Origin: Sphingomonadales bacterium
GTDB lineage: Bacteria; Pseudomonadota; Alphaproteobacteria; Sphingomonadales; Sphingomonadaceae
Direction of reading: 5' to 3'
Length of the DNA stretch: 64,000 nt
Assembly: GCA_016721875.1 (NCBI GenBank)
Contig: JADKHG010000003.1
Location: 248,001 to 312,000, forward strand
Shown: one piece after another, positions 45,220 through 54,820 of the stretch
How the letters are laid out: each line of letters starts with the position of its first letter
Position numbering within the stretch: the stretch's first letter is position 1
Program-made: the position numbers and the translations under genes
Notes under the pieces: model-generated
What the model was told of the DNA's origin: nothing
Databases searched by the model: none
What the model saw: only the letters and a program-made list of their open reading frames with translations

Positions 45220-46099
45220 GAACGGGATTGTCTAGGAACTTGGCTGCGGCTAGGCCATAGCTGGATGCGGCATCGCTGCGGGCGACTAGACGATAATGAT
45301 GTTGAGCAGTTTTGTAGTCGCCGAGCATTTGAGCCAAGCGCGCTTCGGCAAAATGACCAATTTGCTTGGTCTGATGCCTTGGCGCTACGCGCGAGGATGA
45401 TGGCGCCGCCTTTTTGCGGGCCTTCATCGCTTCGATCGGTGCCAATGACTCGCGTGGAAGCGGTGATCCATGCGAGAAGAAATTTATTGTACGGCTAGCC
45501 AGAAAACCGGCCACGGTATCGGCATGGCGTGCATGGACAAATCCTTTGTTCGCACCGCCATGAAATTTTGCCAATGTTGAAAAAGGAACCTGCTTTACGT
45601 CCTTTGGACCTACGGGTCTGCTGCGGTAAAGATATTCTGCTTTGGCATTTGGCAGGACACGAAATACCTGAACTTCTTCGGTCCAGATATCGAAATAGAG
45701 CCAGCCGGAATATTGCTCTGACCAGAAGCGACCGAAGCTGTGTCCATCGTTAAGCTCCCTGTCGTAGACACCAACTATTTCTACCTTATCGAAATCATGC
45801 CTTAACCCCCCCCCCGGCACCCCCCGCCGGCGCGCGCCGCGCGCTGGCGGGCGGCGCGGGGGGCCCCCCCGCGCGCCCTTGCGGACCAGTTCGCCAGTGA
45901 AGATTTGCGCCATACGTTCAGGGATATTTGTCGCGCGCTCGCGGTCGTTCAACAACCAACCAGCATTATTGGTAACCACATAGTGTAGAACGGGTCGTGG
46001 TAGCGCGAAGAATAGCAACTGCGCCAGGACCAGAATCATCACGGCACCCAGCGTTAGCCAGACAAATTTTCGTCGCTTCGGCCGCTCTATAGGTTGCAA
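45158..46099 (-). CDS. Membrane-anchored protein of unknown function, with an abnormal GC-only tract inside
   Basis: This ~313-residue frame has one N-terminal transmembrane segment (VWLTLGAVMILVLAQLLFFAL). It then has a Trp/Tyr/Phe-rich domain (HSFGRFWSEQYSGWLYFDIW) and a C-terminal stretch with a TPR-like FAEARLAQMLGDYKTAQHHY. Between residues about 75 and 98 the translation runs through a tract of Gly/Pro/Arg only (GPPRRPPARGARRRG). This comes from the C/G-only DNA at 45806-45878, which is not natural coding sequence and probably replaced lost bases. The true protein is likely different there. It overlaps the GST-like gene at the 3' end. Confidence 0.65.
   Translation of the reverse strand: MQPIERPKRRKFVWLTLGAVMILVLAQLLFFALPRPVLHYVVTNNAGWLLNDRERATNIPERMAQIFTGELVRKGARGGPPRRPPARGARRRGVPGGGLRHDFDKVEIVGVYDRELNDGHSFGRFWSEQYSGWLYFDIWTEEVQVFRVLPNAKAEYLYRSRPVGPKDVKQVPFSTLAKFHGGANKGFVHARHADTVAGFLASRTINFFSHGSPLPRESLAPIEAMKARKKAAPSSSRVAPRHQTKQIGHFAEARLAQMLGDYKTAQHHYRLVARSDAASSYGLAAAKFLDNPVPNPKAPIYCSAASSGGRVSA
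45806..45878. other. C/G-only low-complexity tract inside a coding gene
   Basis: This is about 73 bases almost entirely of C and G, with long C and G runs and GC-dinucleotide stretches. It can fold on itself and is unlike its flanks, which are ordinary mixed-composition coding sequence. It probably marks a sequencing or consensus failure rather than a biological insert. Confidence 0.7.
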
Positions 46100-46174
46100 T
46101 TGCTCCCCCCCGGAAACCTACTTTCAGGATCATGCTTAGCCCTAACTGCGAATGCTTTACATTTGGTTGCGTGG

Positions 46175-47341
46175 TTAATCGCGCTTAACCCGATGCTTCG
46201 CCTTCCATTCCATCGCGTTGCGCACCCGCCATTCGACCGAGGGGTGGGTGTAGAACAGCGTCTCCTGCAACGCAGTGGGGCGCGGATAGCGATATTCGGC
46301 AGTTTTGACCAAAGCCCCGGCCAGTGCATCGGGCAGGTTGACGGTGCGCAGTGAATAATTGTCAGCATCGCGTTCACCCTGCCGGATAACAGTATTAATC
46401 AGCGGTTGCCCCAGCAACCCGAAAAGCCCCATGATAAAAATCAGGACCGGAATTCCGCGTGGATCATCAACGCTCGTCTTGCTGCCAAAGACGCGAGCAA
46501 AGGCGGGAAACAGCCGGTCGGCCAAAAAGAAGCCCAGCATCGCCAATAGCGCGAATAAACCGACCATCCGCCAGATATGGCCTTCGACATAATGGCCGAC
46601 TTCGTGGCCCGTCACCGCCTTCACTTCGTCAAGCGACGCTTCTTTCATCGCCACATCGGAAATGGCTATCCGCGCTGTTCCGAAAACACCCGAGACATTG
46701 GCGGTGAAATTATTCGATTGCCGCGAGCCGTCAAACATCAACAGCCGGTCATGCGGGATACCGGCATCATCAGCCATCACCAGTAACGCAGCGCGCACCG
46801 GTCCTTCGGGAACAGGTTTATAGTCGTTGAATATCGGCTCGATCAAAACGGGCGAAAGCAGCAGCCCGGCCGATATTGCCAATCCTGCCAGCCCGCCCGA
46901 CCACAGCCACCAGCGCTTTCCGGTTTTCCGGATCAGTGCATAGACGCCGAGGAAAAACAGCCCGCCAAGCAGTGCCGAAATCACCATGCTGATCGCATCT
47001 TGGGTCAGAAAGTCGGCGAGTGGCTGGCTGGTACGGCCATAGGCGCTTTCACGAACCCACTCTTCATAAACGCCCCAGGGCAAGCTGAGCAGCGAAGAGA
47101 TGAGCAGAAAGCTGACGGCAATCAGCCATATGCGCAACGCGGAGCTTCGATTTTCCAGCTTCTGCGCAATGCGATCGAGGACACCCCAACGCACGATGAT
47201 CCAGGTCACCAATGCCGAAACCAGCAGCCCCCAAAGCAACATCCAATGGTTTCCCGCGGTGTAGTTCGCCGCCTTTTCAAGCGCCTCTGCGCCAAGACCA
47301 TCGATATATTTTGCCGTCTCTGCCGCAGGATTGACTATCAT
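46175..47341 (-). CDS. M48-family zinc metalloprotease (Ste24/CAAX-protease-like)
   Basis: This ~388-residue integral membrane protease has at least five transmembrane segments (early NHWMLLWGLLVSALVTWIIV). Its catalytic zinc site VTGHEVGHYVEGH (about residue 240) has the HExxH pair, and a downstream Glu lies in RQGERDADNYSLR. Family members cut the C-terminal part of lipidated or membrane proteins. Bacterial versions help membrane quality control. I use the ATG at 47341, since GGAGG lies 9 bases before it. The frame also permits a GTG at 47347. Confidence 0.9.
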   Translation of the reverse strand: MIVNPAAETAKYIDGLGAEALEKAANYTAGNHWMLLWGLLVSALVTWIIVRWGVLDRIAQKLENRSSALRIWLIAVSFLLISSLLSLPWGVYEEWVRESAYGRTSQPLADFLTQDAISMVISALLGGLFFLGVYALIRKTGKRWWLWSGGLAGLAISAGLLLSPVLIEPIFNDYKPVPEGPVRAALLVMADDAGIPHDRLLMFDGSRQSNNFTANVSGVFGTARIAISDVAMKEASLDEVKAVTGHEVGHYVEGHIWRMVGLFALLAMLGFFLADRLFPAFARVFGSKTSVDDPRGIPVLIFIMGLFGLLGQPLINTVIRQGERDADNYSLRTVNLPDALAGALVKTAEYRYPRPTALQETLFYTHPSVEWRVRNAMEWKAKHRVKRD

Positions 47342-47439
47342 GCGCACTGCCCTCCTCTATTTGGTGTATTAGCTATATGATACAGCTGGATTGCGCAACC
47401 CGCTTGTTTCGATGGCAAAGCGGTGATTAACTGTGGCGC

Positions 47440-47852
47440 ATGTGGCGGATCGCAATTTTATACGGATTGGCGCTGGCGGCGGGCGCGTTGCTGCTGCAAT
47501 GGCTGGATTACAAACATACAGTCCACGCATGGTCGACTGAGCTCTATATCGGCATTATCGCGATCTTCTTTATCGGACTGGGAATCTGGGTTGGCAACCG
47601 GCTGACGGCAAAACCACGCAACACAGGCTTTCAACGCAATGTCGCGGCGATCCAATCGCTGGGGATCAGTCCGCGCGAATGTGAGGTGCCTCGATCTGCT
47701 GGCGTCAGGGCAGCGAACAAAGTGATCGCCAGGCGGCTCGACATCTCCCCAACACAGTCAAAACCCATGTCGCGCGGCTGTTCGAAAAGCTGGAGGCTGC
47801 TAATCGCACCGAGGTGATTCACAAGGCGCGGGCGCTGGACATATTGCCATGA
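47440..47852 (+). pseudogene. Membrane-tethered LuxR-type regulator gene with frameshifts
   Basis: The first ~70 residues hold two transmembrane segments (ILYGLALAAGALLLQWL and LYIGIIAIFFIGLGIWV), followed by ISPRECEV, the start of a LuxR-type helix-turn-helix. After this the frame is lost. Restoring one extra C at about 47689, one base missing at about 47718 and one base missing at about 47751 gives NKVIARRLDISPNTVKTHV and ARLFEKLEAANRTEVIHKAR. The product then ends LDILP at 47852. An intact version would be a ~137-residue membrane-anchored transcription factor. The indels are single-base, so a sequencing error is likely. It precedes DUF4199 and OPT genes, with which such regulators are often linked in sphingomonads. 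Confidence 0.8.
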
Positions 47853-47854
47853 AT

Positions 47855-47883
47855 AATGGGTGATTGCAGCCAAATCACCCATT
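47855..47883. terminator. Possible hairpin after the LuxR-type gene
   Basis: AATGGGTGATT pairs perfectly with AATCACCCATT (11-bp stem, 7-base loop) two bases after the gene end. No T-run follows, so it is at best a weak terminator or an attenuator before the DUF4199 gene. Confidence 0.45.
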
Positions 47884-47948
47884 TGGGCGATGGTTTCGCT
47901 TGATTCAGAAAGATAGTCCGGCACCGTCCAAATAGAGGGAGAATCGAA

Positions 47949-48482
47949 ATGGGACGGATCATCTGGATTTACGGCTGTATCGCAGGCATCGTTCTGGCGA
48001 GCAGTTTTGCCATTGGTTATTGGATGGGCGCTGAAATCGACGACCACAATGTATTCGTCGGCTATTCGATCATGCTGATCGCGCTTTCAATGATCTTTGT
48101 CGGGGTGAAGCAATATCGTGACAAGATTCTGGGCGGGGTTATCCGCTTCTGGCCAGCCTTTGGGGTAGGAATGGGCATCGCGGCGGTCGCGTCGCTATTC
48201 TATGTAATCGGCTGGGAAATTTATATGTACGCGACCGATTACAGCTTTATGGGCGCTTATGTCGAAAGCACAATCGCCGCCAAGCAGGCCGCAGGCGCAC
48301 CAGCCGCCGAAATTGCCAAGTTCACCGCAGAGATGAAGGCGTTCGAGACCCAATATGCCAACCCCTTTTTCCGCATGGTAATGACCTTGACCGAAATAGC
48401 ACCGGTTGGCTTGCTGGTTGCATTGATCGCCGCAGGCGTGCTGCGCAAAAGCAGCTTCATGCCGGCCAAGGCAGCAGTCTGA
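47949..48482 (+). CDS. DUF4199-family membrane protein
   Basis: This 177-residue integral membrane protein has four hydrophobic segments (WIYGCIAGIVLASSFAIGYW, then FVGYSIMLIALSMIFVG and FGVGMGIAAVASLFYVIGW, and a C-terminal one). The TM segments are separated by a helical extracytoplasmic loop containing AAEIAKFTAEMKAFETQYANPF. This matches DUF4199. The role is unknown, but in sphingomonads the family lies next to OPT oligopeptide transporters, as here (78 bases before the OPT gene). Confidence 0.88.
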   Translation: MGRIIWIYGCIAGIVLASSFAIGYWMGAEIDDHNVFVGYSIMLIALSMIFVGVKQYRDKILGGVIRFWPAFGVGMGIAAVASLFYVIGWEIYMYATDYSFMGAYVESTIAAKQAAGAPAAEIAKFTAEMKAFETQYANPFFRMVMTLTEIAPVGLLVALIAAGVLRKSSFMPAKAAV

Positions 48483-48560
48483 CACAAGGCGGGTTGCGGT
48501 TAAACCTCTTCCGGTGCAAACCTCTGGCTCAAAGCCCTAGGGCATCGGAAGGGGAACCCA

Positions 48561-50483
48561 ATGCGCGAACTAACAATCCGGTCGATCATCCTTGGCGGCC
48601 TGATCACCCTGATATTCACTGCAGCCAATGTCTATCTGGGGCTGAAGGCCGGTCTGACCTTTGCCACCTCGATTCCAGCAGCGGTTATCTCGATGGCGAT
48701 CCTGCGGATGTTGCCGGGCGGGACAATCCTTGAAAACAACATTGTCCAGACCATTGCCAGCGCGGCGGGGACATTGTCGGCCATCATCTTTGTTCTGCCG
48801 GGATTGGTAATCCTTGGTTATTGGCAGGGCTTCCCATTCCTGACGACAGCGGCGGTCTGCGCCACCGGAGGGATTTTGGGGGTGATGTTCTCCGTCCCCT
48901 TGCGCCGCGCCTTGGTCACTGGATCGGACCTGCCCTATCCAGAGGGCAAGGCCGCCGCCGAAGTGCTGATTGTCGGCTCGTCCGAAGGTGCCGGGTCAGA
49001 GGATAACAAAAAAGGCCTTGGCCTGATGGTCATGACGGCGCTTGCTTCGGCGGCCATGTCGCTGCTTGCGGCAATGAAGTTGGTCGCGGCGGAAATTGCG
49101 CAATTCTTCAAGATTGGCGCAGGCGTTACCGGCTTCACCTCGTCATTGGGATTGGCCTTTATCGGTGTTGGCCATCTGGTCGGATTGTCAGTCGGGATTG
49201 CCATGGCGCTGGGCGTCGCGATCAGCTGGGTCTGGCTGGTTCCCTATTACAGCCAAGGCATCGCAGGCGAAGATCTGGCGGCGATTGCGACCGATGTGTT
49301 CCGCAACAAGGCACGGATAATCGGCGCAGGCGCGATGGGGGTTGCCGCGATCTGGACATTGCTCAAGATTATCGGACCGATTGTGCAAGGTCTGAAAGGC
49401 GCACTGGCGGCTTCCGCTGCGCGTGCGGATGGCGGCGAACTGGCGCTGACCGAGCGCGACCTGCCGATCAAGCAGGTTGCCGGCATCAGCATCGCGATGC
49501 TCTTTCCCATCGCCTTTCTTCTCTGGCAGTTTTTGAGCGCAACGCCGCTGGCTGGAATGTCCACCGGGATTGTGATTCTGTCGCTCGCCTATGTTGTTGT
49601 TGTCGGCGTCATCATCGCCTCGGTCTGCGGCTATATGGCCGGATTGATCGGCGCGTCCAATTCACCTGTCTCGGGCGTGGGCATATTGGCTGTTGTCGGC
49701 ATTTCATTGTTGTTGCTGATCTTTTTCGGACGGGGTGAAACACCGGAAGAAACCAACGCGCTTATTGCCTATGCGCTGTTCGCGACCGCGATCGTCTTCA
49801 GCATTGCGACCATTTCCAACGACAATCTGCAGGATTTGAAAACCGGCCAGATTGTCGGCGCAACGCCTTGGCGGCAGCAGGTGGCGCTGGTGATCGGCGT
49901 TATCTTCGGCAGCCTTGCCATCCCGCCGGTGCTGGGGCTGTTGAACGACGCCTTTGGCTTTACCGGTGCTCCCGGAGCGGGCGAAAATGCATTGGCCGCA
50001 CCCCAAGCCATGCTGATTTCAGCATTGGGCAAAGGCGTGCTGGGTGGCGACCTCGAATGGCCCTTGCTTGGGCTGGGCGCGCTGATCGGTGTGGTGGTGA
50101 TCATCGCCGACGAAATCCTTGGACGGATGGGCAAAAGGCGGCTTCCTCCACTGGGCGTGGGCATGGGCATCTATCTGCCAATGGCGCTGACCTTCATGAT
50201 CGTGGTCGGCACAGTGCTTGGGCACCTCTACGAAACATGGGCCGACGGCCAGAAAGACCCCGAAACCGCAAGACGTCTGGGCGTGCTGGGTGCGACCGGG
50301 CTGATCGTCGGCGAAAGCCTGTTTGGCGTTGCCTATGCCGGCCTTGTCGCCGGATCGGGCAGCGATTCACCGCTAGCGGTGGTGGGCGAGGATTTCGAGG
50401 CCATCGCCATGTGGGGTGGTGCTGCAGTCTTCATCCTGATTGTGTGGTGGGTGTATCAGCGCACACGGCGGGTGGCGGCCTAA
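48561..50483 (+). CDS. OPT-family oligopeptide transporter
   Basis: This 640-residue polytopic protein has about 14-16 hydrophobic segments and the family openings ANVYLGLKAGLTFATSIPAAV and NNIVQTIASAAGTLSAI. GLIGASNSPVSGVGIL is also present, as is the conserved FGVAYAGLVAGSGSDSP near the end. OPT proteins take up small peptides, metal-peptide complexes or siderophores by proton coupling. The substrate is not obvious. A strong GGAAGGGG ribosome binding site precedes the ATG. Together with the LuxR-like gene and DUF4199 it may be a small co-regulated module. The 3' end overlaps the next gene by 4 bases on the other strand. Confidence 0.93.
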   Translation: MRELTIRSIILGGLITLIFTAANVYLGLKAGLTFATSIPAAVISMAILRMLPGGTILENNIVQTIASAAGTLSAIIFVLPGLVILGYWQGFPFLTTAAVCATGGILGVMFSVPLRRALVTGSDLPYPEGKAAAEVLIVGSSEGAGSEDNKKGLGLMVMTALASAAMSLLAAMKLVAAEIAQFFKIGAGVTGFTSSLGLAFIGVGHLVGLSVGIAMALGVAISWVWLVPYYSQGIAGEDLAAIATDVFRNKARIIGAGAMGVAAIWTLLKIIGPIVQGLKGALAASAARADGGELALTERDLPIKQVAGISIAMLFPIAFLLWQFLSATPLAGMSTGIVILSLAYVVVVGVIIASVCGYMAGLIGASNSPVSGVGILAVVGISLLLLIFFGRGETPEETNALIAYALFATAIVFSIATISNDNLQDLKTGQIVGATPWRQQVALVIGVIFGSLAIPPVLGLLNDAFGFTGAPGAGENALAAPQAMLISALGKGVLGGDLEWPLLGLGALIGVVVIIADEILGRMGKRRLPPLGVGMGIYLPMALTFMIVVGTVLGHLYETWADGQKDPETARRLGVLGATGLIVGESLFGVAYAGLVAGSGSDSPLAVVGEDFEAIAMWGGAAVFILIVWWVYQRTRRVAA

Positions 50484-50770
50484 AGCCCGAACAGAGCGAA
50501 ACACACCGCCGCCGCCGAGGCACCCCAGGTCAGGATACCGACGATCAGCGCGGCCCAGTCCTGCGCGGTCGGTCTGGGTTTCGTCCCTTTTGGCACCATG
50601 CGCAGCGACGAGGGAATGCGCACATAGCCAAGCGTGAGCATCATGATCAAATGCCGACCGACCCCGTGGAAATAGCGCGCGACATATTTATTGAAGACAA
50701 GTTCCGGGACATTGATGACCGCCCGGAACGCCAGCTTGGCGGCGAACTCGGCAAGCTCGTCAGCAGGCAT
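50480..50770 (-). CDS. Small membrane protein of unknown function
   Basis: This 96-residue protein has two possible transmembrane regions: one around LIMMLTLGYVRI and one at the C-terminus, ALIVGILTWGASAAAVCFALF. The N-terminal half is amphipathic (MPADELAEFAAKLAFRAVIN). It starts 3 bases after the trxB stop on the same strand, so it may be co-transcribed with trxB. No family is recognised. It is probably real because of spacing and codon quality, but this is uncertain. Confidence 0.6.
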   Translation of the reverse strand: MPADELAEFAAKLAFRAVINVPELVFNKYVARYFHGVGRHLIMMLTLGYVRIPSSLRMVPKGTKPRPTAQDWAALIVGILTWGASAAAVCFALFGL

Positions 50771-50772
50771 GA

Positions 50773-51843
<1,071 letters not shown>

Positions 51844-51886
51844 TTATCAGGCGCGCAAACTGGAATCAGTGAACAGGGAGCCTGAC

Positions 51887-52204
51887 GTGCCAACCATTAC
51901 CGTAATCGACCGCAGCGGTGCTGCACGCGACGTTGAAGCCAAATCGGGCATGAGCGTGATGGAAATCATCCGCGACAATGGCTTTGACGAATTGCTGGCG
52001 CTGTGCGGTGGCTGCTGTTCGTGTGCGACCTGCCACGTCCATATCGACCCGGCCTTTGCCGACAAGCTGCCCAAAATGGGTGAAGACGAAAACGACCTGC
52101 TCGATTCAACCGACACTCGCGATGCCAATTCGCGGCTGTCGTGCCAGATCCCGGTGACCGATGCGATGGACGGTTTGACGGTAACGATTGCGGCCGAAGA
52201 TTGA
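51887..52204 (+). CDS. [2Fe-2S] ferredoxin, adrenodoxin/putidaredoxin type
   Basis: This 105-residue protein starts at GTG 51887, with GGGAG 6 bases upstream. Cluster ligands C40, C46, C49 and C86 fit the C-x5-C-x2-C-x36-C layout of vertebrate-type [2Fe-2S] ferredoxins ([20 protein letters not shown]), which pass electrons to P450s or Fe-S assembly. Two further cysteines (C43, C44) lie inside the loop. It is divergent from trxB and convergent with the Nudix gene. It may serve the P450 at 7.2-8.5 kb, but they are not linked by an operon. Confidence 0.93.
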   Translation: MPTITVIDRSGAARDVEAKSGMSVMEIIRDNGFDELLALCGGCCSCATCHVHIDPAFADKLPKMGEDENDLLDSTDTRDANSRLSCQIPVTDAMDGLTVTIAAED

Positions 52205-53005
52205 TCAGCCGCGCATTGCGCTGGTAATCGCCTCTGCTGTCACGGGATAGCCAAAGCCCTCGGGAATGCAGACGTGCATCACCCCGTCGCGTTCCTCGGT
52301 ATAAGAGGTTAGTAGCGTCGACGGATAGCATGCGGCATGCGAAGCAGCAGCAGCAAAGCTGTCGCACAGCGCCAACCTCTCCAGATTGCGCATGGTCGGG
52401 AAAATCGCTTTGACCTCGCCACGCTCGGCGCGTTTGATCACGCCGCTGGCGCTATCCCAGAACAGCGATCGGTTCTCGGTATTGTCAACCTCGCCCGGCA
52501 AATGCGCATCTCCGGCATTGACCAGATAGAAGCGCGTATCAAACACCCGTGTTTCAAACCCCGGTGGACGCCAGCGTGCCCAGGGAATCAATTGATCCAG
52601 CGCGGGGTCCCAATGGTGCCGCCGACAGATTGCCCTTAAATCCTCCCCGGCATGCAAAGCGGCGCGGGCTTCCTGACATTCGGAAGGATCATCTACGCCA
52701 GATAATGCGAGCGCGAGTCCTGCTTCCTCAATCGTTTCGCGGATTGCCGCCAACCGCGCCGCGGTTTCGTGCAGATCATGCGGCCCGCCCAGTTCCGCCG
52801 CAAAATGCCGGTCGGCTTCATCGACCTTTCCTCCGGGAAACACCACTGCGCCCCCAGCAAAAGCCATCGTCTTGACCCGCTCAACCATCAACAACAATGG
52901 CGGCCCGCCATCGGGATCATCGCGGAAAATCACCATGGTCGAAGCAGCTGTCGCTGGAGGCAGGGCTTCGCCCGTTACAGGGTGCAATGCGGGTTGTTCG
53001 GTCAT
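52205..53005 (-). CDS. Nudix hydrolase
   Basis: This ~266-residue protein has a Nudix box that can be seen as GGAVVFPGGKVDEAD followed, after a spacer, by RETIEEAGLAL (about residues 55-105). An extra helical and C-terminal domain surrounds it. Nudix enzymes hydrolyse nucleoside diphosphate derivatives, such as CoA, NADH or ADP-ribose, with Mg2+. The substrate is not obvious. An extended N-terminus with TGEALPPATAASTMVIFRDDP precedes the fold. It stops directly against the ferredoxin stop. Confidence 0.85.
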   Translation of the reverse strand: MTEQPALHPVTGEALPPATAASTMVIFRDDPDGGPPLLLMVERVKTMAFAGGAVVFPGGKVDEADRHFAAELGGPHDLHETAARLAAIRETIEEAGLALALSGVDDPSECQEARAALHAGEDLRAICRRHHWDPALDQLIPWARWRPPGFETRVFDTRFYLVNAGDAHLPGEVDNTENRSLFWDSASGVIKRAERGEVKAIFPTMRNLERLALCDSFAAAASHAACYPSTLLTSYTEERDGVMHVCIPEGFGYPVTAEAITSAMRG

Positions 53006-53122
53006 CACTGCTTCTCAAGCATGGAATGCGTTGTCACGCTAGCCCGATATTTTTCGCGAAGGGTTTTTTGATCCCGCGCGTTATAGGATGGAATAAGGTA
53101 GTGGAAAGGGCCGATTGCACCG

Positions 53123-53692
53123 ATGGCAAGCCGTGCGGCGACTTTGACAGAGGAAGACGACGACGCGCTGATGGCACGGGTCGCGGCGCGTGACCCGCAG
53201 GCGCTTCGACTGCTGGCGGACCGGCACGCAGCGTTGCCTTGGCGGATTGCCAACCGGATGCTTGCCGACCCCGCAGAGGCAGAGGATGTCGCACAAGAAG
53301 CACTACTCCGCCTTTGGCAGCAGGGCGAAAAATGGCAGGCTGGTCAATCGGGCGCCGCCGCCTGGCTGACTCGTGTCGCTACCAATTTATGCCTCGACCG
53401 TTTGCGTCGTCGTCGCTTTGTCGGCGATGACGCAGTGCCTGAGCGTGCCGATGACGCGCCACTGGCCGATACCGCAATCGAGGCGGATGAAGTGCGCGCC
53501 GCCGTTGCCGCGTGCATCGAGGCGCTACCAGATCGTCAGCGATCAGCGATTGTGCTCACCTATTATGAGGAAACCGCGAACCGCGACGCGGCGGAGTATC
53601 TGTCAATGCAGTTGAAAGCGTTTGAATCGCTTCTGTTCCGCGCCCGCGCTGCACTGCGTGGCTGTGTTGAGGCGAAAGGCGTGGCATCATGA
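53123..53692 (+). CDS. ECF-type RNA polymerase sigma factor
   Basis: This 189-residue protein has sigma region 2 (WRIANRMLADPAEAEDVAQE and EALLRLWQQGEKW), a linker with LTRVATNLCLDRLRRRR and sigma region 4 (ALPDRQRSAIVLTYYEETAN, then KAFESLLFRARAALR). There is no extra domain, which is standard for group 4 factors. It overlaps the next gene by 4 bases (ATGA), which encodes a membrane-anchored partner, likely its anti-sigma factor. Regulated genes and trigger cannot be told from the sequence. Confidence 0.92.
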   Translation: MASRAATLTEEDDDALMARVAARDPQALRLLADRHAALPWRIANRMLADPAEAEDVAQEALLRLWQQGEKWQAGQSGAAAWLTRVATNLCLDRLRRRRFVGDDAVPERADDAPLADTAIEADEVRAAVAACIEALPDRQRSAIVLTYYEETANRDAAEYLSMQLKAFESLLFRARAALRGCVEAKGVAS

Positions 53693-54577
53693 GCCAGCCA
53701 GTCTTCCCTCCCAATGTCGCTGCCGCACTTGACCGGCTGACCGTGCCTCCCTTGCCCGAAGGATTTTCAGACCGTCTGCTCGCGCGACTTGCGGCGGGTG
53801 ACATGCCGCTTGAATCCGAAGCAGCGCCCAAATTGCCCGAGCCACGGCAACGACGCATCCTTGGCGGTCGCTGGCGGCGCAGTGGTTTCATTGTCGGCTC
53901 GGTCGGGCTGCTCGGCATGGCAACCGCAACGGCTGCTGCCGCAGGGATTTTCGGCGAACCCATTTACCTGCCGGTGGTCAGCGAAGCATTGGCCAAGGCC
54001 GATCTTGTCGAAAACCCGAAGGTGAAAGCGCGGCCAAAACGGAGGCCAAACCAAAACCGTCGTGTCAAAACCATCACCAAAGGTCGAACCCGTCGCGCCG
54101 AAAGGCAAGGACGCGGTCAAAGCTGCTTATGCACAATTGCAGGCCAATCCCGAATTCAAAACATTGCCTCCCAAAGAGCGGATGCGAACAGCTCGCCGCG
54201 AAATCGCCAAGCTAGTCAGCAACGGCGCAGCGACGCAGGATGACGTGAAGGCAGCATGGAATGAAATATTGGCCACGCTGCCGCCGCGCCAACGCGAACG
54301 GATAGAGGTTGCGCAGCAACGGCGCGAGGCTCGAAAGGCTGGTGCTGCCGAAACTTCCAAGCCCGGGATGCGAGAACGCCAGCGTAAACAGCCGACCCCG
54401 GAGCAGAAAGCAGCCCGTCGAGAGGCCATCCGCCAGATGCCCGAAAGCGACCGCGCACGAATCAAGGAACTGCGTGCGCAATTGCAAAGCGCTACTCCCG
54501 CTGAAAAGCCGGCGCTTCGACGCGAGTTGCGCGAGATTTGGGCTCGGAATGCCAATGTCGGTGCCAGCAATGAGTGA
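53689..54577 (+). CDS. Probable anti-sigma-type membrane protein with Arg/Gln/Glu-rich periplasmic tail (frame-interrupted)
   Basis: The first frame (53689 onward) encodes a ~65-residue cytoplasmic part and a transmembrane segment (SGFIVGSVGLLGMATATAAAAG). The frame is lost at about 54030-54060. A second frame (from 54062) continues with a basic, charged, helical ~170-residue tail (PPKERMRTARREIAKL, then EQKAARREAIRQMPESDRARI) resembling DUF3106-type proteins. A single gene with one or two small indels fits best, because the A/K/P-rich join region reads naturally when bases are restored. It overlaps the sigma factor by 4 bases, so it is likely its membrane partner. The domain assignment is tentative. 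Confidence 0.65.
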
Positions 54578-54600
54578 TTTGTTGATCTGAAACATCCTCA

Positions 54601-54705
54601 TCATTCCCGCGAAAGCGGGAATCCATCACCTGAGGAATAATTTTACGCAACGAGTCTGCTGAAGCCAATCGTACAGGGGTTGGATTCCCGCTTTCGCGGG
54701 AATGA
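54601..54705. repeat. Inverted pair of REP hairpins
   Basis: Two 25-base units identical to each other in inverted orientation (54601-54625 and 54681-54705, core ATTCCCGCGAAAGCGGGAAT) are 55 bases apart. Each alone folds as an 8-bp stem with a GAAA (or TTTC) loop. They lie between the anti-sigma-like gene and the DUF4126 gene, and a third copy is at 58098-58129. Confidence 0.85.
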
Positions 54706-54820
54706 CGAAGTTTGGATTTCGAGAATTCACGCTCGCCAAAGGTAAACTCTTCCACCGCTTGCTTGCGCCCCGCGAAACTGGCACCATATTTGGCGAACAA
54801 CCAATTCGGGGAGAGGCTCG

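Noticed and set aside
46174..46191. Near-palindrome GGTTAATCGCGCTTAACC, similar to the P450/deacylase palindrome
   Set aside because: It lies at the end of the M48 protease coding sequence, is imperfect and has no promoter context.
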